Assembly: GCA_003450125.1 (NCBI GenBank)
Contig: DMFR01000122.1
Location: 5,711 to 15,140, forward strand
Length of the DNA stretch: 9,430 nucleotides
Direction: 5' to 3'
Source of the DNA: Prolixibacteraceae bacterium
GTDB taxonomy: Bacteria > Bacteroidota > Bacteroidia > Bacteroidales > Prolixibacteraceae
Shown here one piece after another: positions 1-6,169 of the stretch. The notes under the pieces are model-generated. The model was not told the DNA's origin. It searched no databases and was given only the letters and a program-made list of their open reading frames with translations. Numbering within the stretch: the first letter of the stretch is position 1; each line of letters begins with the position of its first letter. The position numbers were made by a program, and so were the translations under genes.

Positions 1-2
1 AG

Positions 3-126
3 TGAACTAAAGTGCCTAAAGTTAATTCCGCACTCTAAATACTTTAGGCACTCTAGTTCACTTTAAGTACTTTAGACACTCTACTTCACTTTAGACACTC
101 TACTTCACTTTAGACACTTTAGTTCA
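3..126. repeat. Array of a 19-nt repeat, CTTTAGACACTCTACTTCA type, with one inverted copy
   Basis: Direct copies lie at 42-60, 70-88, 89-107 and 108-126. The copies at 70-88 and 89-107 are identical; the others differ at one to three positions. An inverted copy occupies 3-21, so 1-22 and 41-62 form a 22-bp inverted repeat with one mismatch and an 18-nt loop. The last copy runs into the regulator gene, and its terminal TTCA contains the TGA stop codon read on the minus strand. Copies are contiguous except for a 9-nt interruption at 61-69, with no unique spacers, so this is not a CRISPR array. Function is unknown. A dispersed Bacteroidota intergenic repeat or a 3'-end hairpin for the regulator transcript are both possible. 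Confidence 0.85.
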
Positions 127-1140
127 CTTCCTCTTGGAGGAGTTGCGGATAACAAGGCTGGTTTCCATCACAATTTGCTGGGGAGGGGCTGTTGGATTCT
201 TGATGCGTTCGAAAAAAAGACGTGCAGCTTCTTTACCCATCTCAAAGGTGGGATGGGTGACCGATGTCAGGGAAGGTTCAACTACCGTGGAATGGAACTC
301 ACCGGTGAATCCTACAAGGGCAACATCAGTGGGAATGATCAAACCGAATTGTTTGATCTCCCTCATGGCGGCAAAGATCACCGTATCGTTGATTCCAAAA
401 ATGGCATCGGGATGATTCTTCAAACGCAACAGTTTACGGGTAGCTTTAGAGGCATCTTCTGGACTCAAATTGCATTGGGCCACCAATTCTTCATCAAATG
501 AAAGGTGACAATCCTTCAAGCCCTGCAAGTATCCTTCATACCTGAGTTTTGAAATACTCAGATGAGCAGGCCCATTGATATAGGCAATCCTGCGACAGCC
601 GTTCTCATAGAAATGGCGGGTAACCTGTCGGGCAGCTTCCGTATTGTCCGCAACAACACTAGGGACCTCATCAGACCGGCATACACGGTCAAAAAAGACA
701 AGAGGAATTTCATAGTTGACCAAGACATCAAAATGTTCATACGTACTGGTTTCCTGGCTTAAGCATACGATAAGGCCTTCAACGCGAGTATTGAGTAAAT
801 TCCTAACTGATTCCACTTCCTTATCATACGATTCACTGGATGATGAGATCAGGATGTAATAGCCGTTTTGCTTGGCCACATATTCAATGCCGGAAATCAC
901 AGAGGAGAAAAAATGGGTGACCAGATCAGGCACGATGACACCGATCATGCGAGTTTCCTGCCTGAGCAGACCCATGGCCAGGGGATTGGGGGTATAGTTC
1001 CTGGCACGGGCAAGATCCTGAACCTTGCGTACCATTTCCTGACTGATTTCAGGATGGTTGCGCAATGCCCTGGAAACCGTTGAAATGGATACATTCAGTT
1101 CGGTTGCAAGATCCTTTAATGAAACATGCCGCTTGGCCAT
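124..1140 (-). CDS. LacI-family transcriptional regulator, probable local L-fucose repressor
   Basis: This 338-residue protein has the usual LacI-family length and layout. The N-terminal helix-turn-helix (about residues 8-27, LKDLATELNVSISTVSRALR) is followed by the hinge (about 51-61, NPLAMGLLRQ). A periplasmic-binding-protein-like effector domain starts at about residue 65 (MIGVIVPDL) and runs to the end, including the characteristic GINDT and VALVGF segments. It would bind palindromic operators as a dimer and release or gain DNA affinity on binding a sugar. The gene is divergent from the fucose transporter and catabolic genes, so control of that set by L-fucose or a pathway intermediate is inferred from position; the effector cannot be read from sequence. 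The start ATG has no Shine-Dalgarno, only A/T-rich sequence, as is normal in Bacteroidota. Its stop codon lies inside a copy of the upstream 19-nt repeat. Confidence 0.93.
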   Translation of the reverse strand: MAKRHVSLKDLATELNVSISTVSRALRNHPEISQEMVRKVQDLARARNYTPNPLAMGLLRQETRMIGVIVPDLVTHFFSSVISGIEYVAKQNGYYILISSSSESYDKEVESVRNLLNTRVEGLIVCLSQETSTYEHFDVLVNYEIPLVFFDRVCRSDEVPSVVADNTEAARQVTRHFYENGCRRIAYINGPAHLSISKLRYEGYLQGLKDCHLSFDEELVAQCNLSPEDASKATRKLLRLKNHPDAIFGINDTVIFAAMREIKQFGLIIPTDVALVGFTGEFHSTVVEPSLTSVTHPTFEMGKEAARLFFERIKNPTAPPQQIVMETSLVIRNSSKRK

Positions 1141-1160
1141 AAATCAATTTTTAAGTACAA

Positions 1161-1193
1161 ATTACACGAATTTAAACGAATTACACGGATTCC
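1161..1193 (-). repeat. Dispersed 33-nt repeat, inverted copy (mate at 6128-6160)
   Basis: The reverse complement of this stretch matches 6128-6160 at 30 of 33 positions; it begins GGAATCCGTGTAATTCG. It is itself built from near-repeats of the type AATCCGTGT / AATCCGTTT. It lies 20 bp upstream of the regulator start codon. The mate lies just upstream of the dehydrogenase gene in the opposite orientation. The function is unknown, and a dispersed intergenic repeat is the simplest reading. Confidence 0.75.
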
Positions 1194-1350
1194 CCTTGCA
1201 CCGAAATATTTGCAGAAAGATCAACCATATAGACAGGACGGTGTGGCACACTAAAACCCACATGCCTAATCATTCTAATGGAAATGGACCAATTCTCATG
1301 TCTGTTTCACCTGTTCGTTGTTTCTTATTTAACTAATCACAACATCCAAC

Positions 1351-1500
1351 TAAGGTTACTACGTTTGAGGGCAGGGGTTGTGATTCCGGTTACTAAGGCT
1401 ATTAAGGTTTGAGTATTATACTCCTGATTTTCTGTACATTAACCTTAGTAACCTTAGTAACCCAGAGTCACTACCCCAGTCCCAAACCTTAGTAACCTTA
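1351..1500. repeat. Imperfect palindrome of about 150 bp built on CCTTAGTAA units
   Basis: The left arm (1351-1410) is complementary to the right arm (1441-1500) at about 80% of positions, allowing one 1-nt gap, around a loop of about 30 nt. Both arms contain GGTTACTAAGG-type units (TAAGGTTACT at 1351-1360, GGTTACTAAGG from 1388; reverse complements at 1441-1462 and 1484-1500), so internal direct repeats exist as well. The loop holds a small perfect hairpin, GAGTAT-T-ATACTC (1411-1423). No transposase-like frame or obvious target-site duplication is visible. It could be a palindromic intergenic repeat, a non-autonomous mobile element, or a structured leader or terminator between the divergent genes. 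Confidence 0.75.
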
Positions 1501-1640
1501 GTATCCTTATTATTCAATCAGCTAAACCCGTTTTAATCCGCGTTCTATTTGTTGTTGCTTAAATGACAAAGTTAACTGATTCTAGCTTTTGGGGTCTATA
1601 AATGGAGCTTAAAACATGTTCCTAAACATTTTTTAAGCCC

Positions 1641-1680
1641 TGCAAAGCTTTGCAAAGCAAAAGAAGAAAAAATACACTTG
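1641..1680 (+). promoter_or_regulatory. Candidate Bacteroidota promoter with an overlapping 14-bp palindrome
   Basis: TTTG at 1649-1652 and TACACTTG at 1673-1680, separated by 20 nt, resemble the known Bacteroides -33 (TTTG) and -7 (TAnnTTTG) elements, with one mismatch in the -7. A perfect palindrome, TGCAAAGCTTTGCA (1641-1654), and an overlapping one, GCTTTGCAAAGC (1647-1658), cover the -33 element, where a repressor would block RNA polymerase. The operator role and its link to the LacI protein are inferred. The resulting leader before fucP would be about 130 nt. Confidence 0.35.
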
Positions 1681-1743
1681 GCAAATTGGATTTCTTTAAT
1701 GACTTTTGAAAGGCGAATAATCAAGTCAGGAAAAGAAAAACCC

Positions 1744-1794
1744 ATTGATTAATCGAAATTTAAACCTATTTTTCGCATTAAAATTTAACGATAA
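1744..1794 (+). promoter_or_regulatory. Second candidate fucP promoter with a LacI-like operator
   Basis: ATTG (1744-1747) and TATTTTTC (1767-1774) are separated by 19 nt and each differs by one base from the Bacteroides -33/-7 consensus (TTTG / TAnnTTTG). Just downstream, TTAACGATAA (1785-1794) is an 8-of-10 palindrome with the central CG common in LacI-family operators. It would lie at or just after the expected transcription start, 24 bp before the fucP ATG. This is an alternative to the promoter at 1649-1680; sequence alone does not decide between them. Confidence 0.3.
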
Positions 1795-1818
1795 CCTACT
1801 AAACCTATTATTTAAGCA

Positions 1819-3447
1819 ATGGAACAGACAAAAAAAGGTCTCTTTACCACTGAAGACGGAAGAAATCATACGTTTATATTCTTCCTGGTAGCGCTTCTAT
1901 TTACTTTGTGGGCAGTTGGTAACAGCCTGATAGATACCATGGATAAGCATTTCCAGGATTACTACCACTTGACAAAAGCAGACTCGGCCAATGTTCAGTT
2001 TTCGCATTACCTGGGCTATTTCTTTATGGCATTGCCAGCAGGATGGTTTATTCAAAAGCTGGGGTATAAGTGGGGGATTGTATTAGGACTTTCGTTAGCG
2101 GCATTGGGCTGTCTATGGTTTTTCCCGGCTACCAAGATTGATGGGTTCTGGGCAGTCCTGTTGGGCGTTTGCCTGGTAGCCATGGGCTTTTCATTCCTCG
2201 AAACAGTTGCCAATCCTTATACAACTGTGTTAGGACATCCCAAATATGCAGCTTCCCGTATTAACCTGGCACAGTCATTCAATGCCATTGGCTGGCCAAT
2301 AGCTCCTTATATTGGAGGGTTATATTTTTATCATACAGATACTGCACTGAATGCTCAGCAAAATGCAGAAATAGCCCATAAGACCATGTGGATACCTTAT
2401 GTAGCCCTTGCTTTGATCATTCTGGTGCTTATTGCAGCTTTTATTAAAAGCAAGATGCCCGATGTCGTTGAGCATGATCACAATAAAAGCAACCCTGAAG
2501 GTAAAACAGCCAAAGTTGAAGTCTTTGGTCAACAAAACGGCTTGTCAACAGTACTCTTATATGCTTGTGCCATTATGCTGAGTTTTGCATTGGGTATGAT
2601 TGTCCGCTTCTTTGTTCAATTGTTTTATATGGATAGGGAGACACTTGGCAATCCTGAGGCGATGGTTGCTTTAAACCATTTATTAAAATGGGTATTTAAT
2701 ATTACCACTGGTATCGTTGGTATTGGATCAATTATTTTTATCACCCTTAAAAGAGAAAAACTGATTCACAAGAATAGTCTGTGGTCAGCGCCTCATTTTA
2801 CTGGAGCAACAATTTCCCAGTTCCTTTATGTGGCAGCACAAGCAGGCATATTTAGTTTCTTTATCAATTATATGGTTGAAGAGGTGCCGGCAATAGCCGA
2901 AAGCATGAAATCAAGCTGGTTTATTGGAGGAGCAAATGGCTCAGTTCTTAGGGATGGCGTTTATTTCCTGACCGAAAAAGGGGCTACCTCTCTCATGTCA
3001 TATATGGCTTTCCCCTTATTCCTCATAGGCCGTTTTACTGGTTCATTTATTTTAAGGGTTACTAAAGCCCATAATATGCTTGGCTTGTATGCATTCATCA
3101 ATGTGCTGTTAATGTTTGTCATTGTAGCCAAATTGGGCTGGATATCAGTAGCGGCAGTATTCCTCAGCTTCTTCTTCATGTCTATCATGTTCCCAACTAT
3201 ATTCTCGCTGGGCATTTGGGGATTGGGAGAAAAATCAAAGTTGGCCTCTTCATTCATTGTAATGGCCATTATGGGCGGTGCTGTATTGCCAAAGGTGATG
3301 GGAGCCATTGCAGACATAGATGGCATGTCGGCAGGATATATTGTTCCTGCTGTATGTTTTGGAGTTATTGCGCTCTATGGATTCTTCTGGACCAAGCTTA
3401 GTGGTTCTGAAGGATTAAACGGTGTAAAAATTGGAACAGGACATTAA
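1819..3447 (+). CDS. fucP: FucP-type L-fucose:H+ symporter (MFS), extended form
   Basis: This inner-membrane major facilitator transporter imports L-fucose with protons. Residues matching the E. coli FucP proton/sugar site are present: D39 in LWAVGNSLID (E. coli D46) and E128 in FLETVANPYTTVLG (E. coli E135). Other shared motifs are RINLAQSFNAIG, SQFLYVAAQAGIFSFF, VEEVP, GRFTGS and FPTIFSLGIWGLG. At 542 residues it is about 100 longer than the 438-residue E. coli protein. The extra length is mainly about residues 235-315, where two additional hydrophobic segments (about 242-271 and 289-310) suggest 14 rather than 12 membrane helices, plus a loop insertion at about 350-385. It is the first plus-strand gene after the divergent control region and probably starts the catabolic operon. 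The ATG start is preceded by A/T-rich sequence without a Shine-Dalgarno. Fucose as substrate is well supported by neighbours and key residues; a related deoxy- or aldohexose cannot be excluded. Confidence 0.93.
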   Translation: MEQTKKGLFTTEDGRNHTFIFFLVALLFTLWAVGNSLIDTMDKHFQDYYHLTKADSANVQFSHYLGYFFMALPAGWFIQKLGYKWGIVLGLSLAALGCLWFFPATKIDGFWAVLLGVCLVAMGFSFLETVANPYTTVLGHPKYAASRINLAQSFNAIGWPIAPYIGGLYFYHTDTALNAQQNAEIAHKTMWIPYVALALIILVLIAAFIKSKMPDVVEHDHNKSNPEGKTAKVEVFGQQNGLSTVLLYACAIMLSFALGMIVRFFVQLFYMDRETLGNPEAMVALNHLLKWVFNITTGIVGIGSIIFITLKREKLIHKNSLWSAPHFTGATISQFLYVAAQAGIFSFFINYMVEEVPAIAESMKSSWFIGGANGSVLRDGVYFLTEKGATSLMSYMAFPLFLIGRFTGSFILRVTKAHNMLGLYAFINVLLMFVIVAKLGWISVAAVFLSFFFMSIMFPTIFSLGIWGLGEKSKLASSFIVMAIMGGAVLPKVMGAIADIDGMSAGYIVPAVCFGVIALYGFFWTKLSGSEGLNGVKIGTGH

Positions 3448-3453
3448 AGAAGA

Positions 3454-3486
3454 ATTTACAATTGAATAATTTACAATTTACAATTT
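3454..3486 (+). repeat. TTTACAATT short repeats between fucP and the mutarotase
   Basis: TTTACAATT occurs at 3455-3463, 3470-3478 and 3477-3485, the last two overlapping with a 7-nt period. The run begins a few bases after the fucP stop. An inverted match starts at 9410, just after the last gene, so this looks like another dispersed A/T-rich intergenic repeat. There is no hairpin and no T-run that would make it a clear terminator. Confidence 0.6.
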
Positions 3487-3525
3487 GGCATTTTACAGAA
3501 AATGATTTATAAAATCTGACGGACA

Positions 3526-3894
3526 ATGGAATACCTTCAAAATACCATACTTCCTGTTTTCAAGCGGTACTGTAAGACCTTGTCGCTGAGAGACGATGCT
3601 CAATTAATTGAAGATTACAAAAAAGTACATGCACCGGGGAGTACATGGCCAGAAATAACACAAGGAATGCGAGAAGTAGGGATCATCGACATGGAGATAT
3701 ACCTGCTGGGAAATCGGCTGTTCATGATTATGGATACAGTTCCTGATTTCGATCACGAGAGAGCCATGGATCAATTGGCAGGCAAACCCCGGCAGAATGA
3801 ATGGGAAGCCTATGTTTCAAGATTCCAGCAAACTTCAGCAGAAGCCACTGCCGATGAGAAGTGGCAACTGATGGAACGTATCTACAAATTATAA
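3526..3894 (+). CDS. RhaM-like sugar mutarotase, probable type-2 L-fucose mutarotase
   Basis: This 122-residue cytoplasmic protein belongs to the L-rhamnose mutarotase (RhaM) family and would interconvert the alpha and beta anomers of L-fucose. Family landmarks are Y31 and H35 (the same four-residue spacing as Y18/H22 of E. coli RhaM), then W41-P42-E43, and the core strands MEIYLLGNRLFMIMDT. The separation between H35 and W41 is six residues, against four in E. coli RhaM. It is about 18 residues longer than E. coli RhaM, partly through an N-terminal extension (MEYLQNTILPVF) before the domain start KRYCKTLSL. No other ATG, GTG or TTG fits ahead of the conserved domain, so this start is kept although no Shine-Dalgarno is seen. 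Genes of this family next to fucose genes are usually called type-2 fucose mutarotase. Its place between the fucose permease and the dehydrogenase agrees with supplying the preferred anomer for oxidation. Confidence 0.88.
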   Translation: MEYLQNTILPVFKRYCKTLSLRDDAQLIEDYKKVHAPGSTWPEITQGMREVGIIDMEIYLLGNRLFMIMDTVPDFDHERAMDQLAGKPRQNEWEAYVSRFQQTSAEATADEKWQLMERIYKL

Positions 3895-3900
3895 AGTGGG

Positions 3901-4100
3901 TTTAAAGTTCAAAGTTTAAAGTTTAAAGTTTAAGGTTTAAGGTTTAAGGTTCAAAGTTTCAGGTTTAAGGTTTAAAGTTTAAAGTTTCAGGTTTCAGAGA
4001 GCATCCTGATCGGCACGCAACTTTGAACTTTTAACCTTTAACTTTAAACTCTTCTTGATCGGCGCGCAACTTTAAACCTTAAACCTTTAACTTTAAACCC
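3901..4100. repeat. TTTAAAG heptamer array with complementary right half
   Basis: Positions 3901-3998 are exactly fourteen tandem 7-nt units of the types TTTAAAG, TTTAAGG, TTCAAAG and TTTCAGG. Complementary heptamers (CTTTAAA, CCTTTAA, CTTTGAA) follow in two groups of four, at 4021-4048 and 4070-4097. Each right-hand group is preceded by a near-identical GC-richer segment: 4005-4028 and 4054-4077 match at 21 of 24 positions, with core TGATCGGCACGCAACTTT. The left and right halves could pair into a long A/U-rich stem. This fills almost the whole gap between mutarotase and dehydrogenase, with no gene visible. The function is unknown. Confidence 0.85.
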
Positions 4101-4150
4101 TTAAAAGGTAAATTACACTTTACGGAGTGGACTCAATTATAGAACATTTG

Positions 4151-5215
4151 ATGAACAACGCACAAATAGTATCACTTCATAAGCCGTTCGGGAAAACCGG
4201 ACTAACGGTTCCAGCCATCATCTATGGAACCAGCTTTATGGGAAACCTTTATCAGGAGCTATCGGAAGAGGTAAAACTGCAAATCATGAAGGAATGGTTT
4301 GCAGTTTCCCCATCTGCTCCCATGATTGATACGGCAGGCAAATATGGGGCAGGATTGGCCCTTGAGGTCATTGGTGAAGGATTAAAAAAGCTGGGTGTAA
4401 AAAAAGATGAAATTACCATCAGCAATAAGCTGGGTTGGTATCGTGTGCCATTGACCACCGAGGAGCCTACCTTTGAACCGGGAGCATGGGTCAACTTAAA
4501 ATATGATGCTGTTCAAAGAATCAGCTATTCAGGAATACTGGAATGCTGGGACCAGGGGTGCCAACTATTGGGTGGCTATTATAAACCACAGGTAGTGACG
4601 GTACATGATCCTGACGAGTACTTGTTTGCGGCAAGCGATGAAGCTGACCATAAACAGCGGTTTAACGATATTCTGGAAGCCTACAAAGCGCTCTTTGAGC
4701 TGAAAGAAAAAGGGGAAGTGAAAGCCGTAGGGATTGGTGCAAAAGACTGGCTGACCATCCGGGAACTGTATAGTCAGGTGAAATTCGATTGGGTGATGTT
4801 TGCCAACAAGCTGACCATCTACCACCATCCTCCTGAGATTATTGAATTCATTGAACGAATCCATGATGATGGAGTAGGGATTATCAACTCGGCCATTTTT
4901 AATGCCGGTTTCCTGACAGGGGGTGAATACTTTGACTATAGGAAAATTGATCCAAATTCAATTGATGACCAGAAGTTACTGGCATGGCGGCAATCATTCT
5001 TTGCGATCTGCCATCAATACAAGGTATCTCCAGGGGATGCCTGCTTAAAGTTTGCCTTGATGATGCCACAGATCAGTGCAGTGGCCCTTAATCCAAGCAA
5101 ACCAGAACGTATCCGTCGTAACGTGGAGGTACTGGCAACTGAATTACCTTCGGACTTTTGGAAAGAGATGAAGGAACAAGGAATCATAGGAGAACATTTT
5201 AACTACCTGAAATGA
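4151..5215 (+). CDS. Aldo/keto reductase, probable NAD(P)-dependent L-fucose dehydrogenase
   Basis: This 354-residue TIM-barrel oxidoreductase is likely to oxidise L-fucose at C1 to L-fuconolactone in the cytoplasm. The aldo/keto reductase catalytic tetrad is visible, numbered from this start: D60 and Y65 in IDTAGKYGAG, K93 in ISNKLGW and H152 in VTVHDPDEY. The order FGKTGL, then IIYGTSFMGNLY, then LEVIGEGL fits the branch holding L-fucose and D-threo-aldose 1-dehydrogenases. The reading frame is open to a GTG at 4127, but a GGAG at 4124-4127 overlaps that GTG and is too close to serve it. The ATG at 4151 lies just ahead of the conserved domain, so it is preferred. The stop overlaps the next gene's start (ATGA, 5212-5215), implying translational coupling with the lactonase that would use its product. 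L-galactose or D-arabinose, which share the relevant stereochemistry, are possible further substrates. Confidence 0.88.
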   Translation: MNNAQIVSLHKPFGKTGLTVPAIIYGTSFMGNLYQELSEEVKLQIMKEWFAVSPSAPMIDTAGKYGAGLALEVIGEGLKKLGVKKDEITISNKLGWYRVPLTTEEPTFEPGAWVNLKYDAVQRISYSGILECWDQGCQLLGGYYKPQVVTVHDPDEYLFAASDEADHKQRFNDILEAYKALFELKEKGEVKAVGIGAKDWLTIRELYSQVKFDWVMFANKLTIYHHPPEIIEFIERIHDDGVGIINSAIFNAGFLTGGEYFDYRKIDPNSIDDQKLLAWRQSFFAICHQYKVSPGDACLKFALMMPQISAVALNPSKPERIRRNVEVLATELPSDFWKEMKEQGIIGEHFNYLK

Positions 5216-6039
5216 TCATAGATTCCCATCATCATTACTGGCAATACAATCCGGTGGAATACGACTGGATTGATGATTCGATGAAGGCCATCCGTAAGGA
5301 TTTCCTTCCTCAGATGCTAAAGAAGACCATTCAGGAAGCTGGGGTTGATGGAGTTATTTCCGTCCATGCCCGTCAATCGATCGAAGAAACTGACTGGCTG
5401 CTAGACATGGCTTATGAGAACCTGTTCATGAAAGGCGTGATAGGCTGGCTGCCTTTAACGCAGGATGATATTGAAGTTCACCTGATCAAGTATTCCGGAG
5501 AAAAATTAATGAAGGGGGTGCGCCATGTCCTTCAGGGAGAGCCGGACCCGGAATTCATGCTGAGAAGTGATTTTAACAGGGGCATATCATTACTCAAAAA
5601 ATATTCACTCGTTTACGATATTCTTATTCTGGAACGACAATTACCCAATACCATCAGGTTTGTAGACCAGCATCCCTGTCAGGCTTTTGTATTGGATCAC
5701 ATTGCCAAACCTTTGATTGGAAGGAATGAATTGTCACCCTGGAAAGAGAACATTCAGGAACTGGCCAAACGCAATAATGTCAATTGCAAGCTATCAGGAA
5801 TGGTCACTGAAGCCGATTATGAACATTGGACACCAGAACAGCTTCTGCCCTACTTCGAGGTCATCCTTGAAGCCTTTGGACCTGACCGGTTGTTGTTTGG
5901 TTCCGACTGGCCGGTATGCCTGGTAGCTACCAATTATAAGAGCTGGGCAGACCTTGTAAGGATGAATGTATCCTCCCTTTCCGTCTCAGAACAGACAAAA
6001 ATAATGGGCGGAAATGCTAGAAGAATCTATGATTTATAA
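5212..6039 (+). CDS. Amidohydrolase-family lactonase, probable L-fuconolactonase
   Basis: This 275-residue metal-dependent hydrolase of the Amidohydro_2 type (COG3618-like) would open L-fucono-lactone to L-fuconate. The N-terminal metal-binding motif DSHHHYW (D4, H6, H8) starts the barrel. It is followed by KGVRHVLQ (R104, H105), FVLDHIAKP (H163), NCKLSGMV (K193) and the C-terminal LLFGSDWPV with D232, all typical of the family that includes L-fuconolactonase and 4-sulfomuconolactonase. Its length is normal. The ATG overlaps the stop of the aldo/keto reductase gene by 4 nt, so the pair is almost certainly co-translated, and dehydrogenase plus lactonase is the expected functional unit of oxidative fucose breakdown. 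L-galactono- or L-rhamnono-lactone are alternative substrates that sequence cannot exclude. Confidence 0.9.
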   Translation: MIIDSHHHYWQYNPVEYDWIDDSMKAIRKDFLPQMLKKTIQEAGVDGVISVHARQSIEETDWLLDMAYENLFMKGVIGWLPLTQDDIEVHLIKYSGEKLMKGVRHVLQGEPDPEFMLRSDFNRGISLLKKYSLVYDILILERQLPNTIRFVDQHPCQAFVLDHIAKPLIGRNELSPWKENIQELAKRNNVNCKLSGMVTEADYEHWTPEQLLPYFEVILEAFGPDRLLFGSDWPVCLVATNYKSWADLVRMNVSSLSVSEQTKIMGGNARRIYDL

Positions 6040-6105
6040 TGAATTGTAATAAATTTTTAGTACTTTAAAACAATAAAAATGACAGATAAAAAGAGGATTG
6101 CAGCG

Positions 6106-6160
6106 CCTACGCACCCTTATAGCGATAGGAATCCGTGTAATCCGTTTAAATCCGTTTAAT
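6106..6160 (+). repeat. Small hairpin followed by the direct copy of the dispersed 33-nt repeat
   Basis: Positions 6128-6160 match the reverse complement of 1161-1193 at 30 of 33 positions and consist of AATCCGTGT / AATCCGTTT near-repeats. Just before, CCTACGC (6106-6112) can pair with GCGATAGG (6122-6129), with one bulged A and a 9-nt loop. The block ends 9 nt before the dehydrogenase start codon, so it would lie in that gene's leader. Whether it acts in RNA or is only a dispersed repeat is not known. Confidence 0.7.
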
Positions 6161-6169
6161 CTATAATAA

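Larger units (their letters stand above)
1141..1818. other. Long non-coding divergent region between the regulator and fucP
   Basis: I see no credible gene in these 678 bases. Open frames reaching in from the regulator's antisense strand break off at about 1336 and have no family resemblance. The region contains a copy of a dispersed 33-nt repeat (1161-1193), a roughly 150-bp imperfect palindrome (1351-1500), a 14-bp perfect palindrome with a candidate promoter (1641-1680), and a second candidate promoter and operator close to the fucP start (1744-1794). A 9-nt direct repeat, AAACCTATT, occurs at 1762-1770 and 1801-1809. In 1194-1350 and 1501-1640 I see nothing recognisable. Confidence 0.7.

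Noticed and set aside
42..126. Possible CRISPR array from regularly spaced repeats
   Set aside because: The 19-nt units are directly adjacent, with no unique spacers of constant length and no cas genes nearby.
1058..1336. Plus-strand frame of 92 codons starting inside the regulator gene
   Set aside because: It is antisense to the conserved helix-turn-helix coding region, has no family resemblance, and ends in non-coding sequence.
1351..1500. Riboswitch in the fucP leader
   Set aside because: The structure is a long near-symmetrical palindrome without recognisable conserved aptamer motifs, and both candidate promoters lie downstream of it.
2961..3326. Minus-strand frame of 121 codons inside fucP
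   Set aside because: It lies fully opposite the conserved C-terminal half of the transporter, and its translation looks like a shadow of a membrane-protein sequence.
4127..4150. GTG start for the aldo/keto reductase, adding eight residues
   Set aside because: The GGAG motif overlaps the GTG and is too close to serve it, and the conserved domain begins after the ATG at 4151. It remains a possible alternative start.
6079..6159. Small plus-strand frame of 26 codons between lactonase and dehydrogenase
   Set aside because: Its last third is the dispersed 33-nt repeat and the middle is a hairpin, with no ribosome binding site, so coding is not supported.
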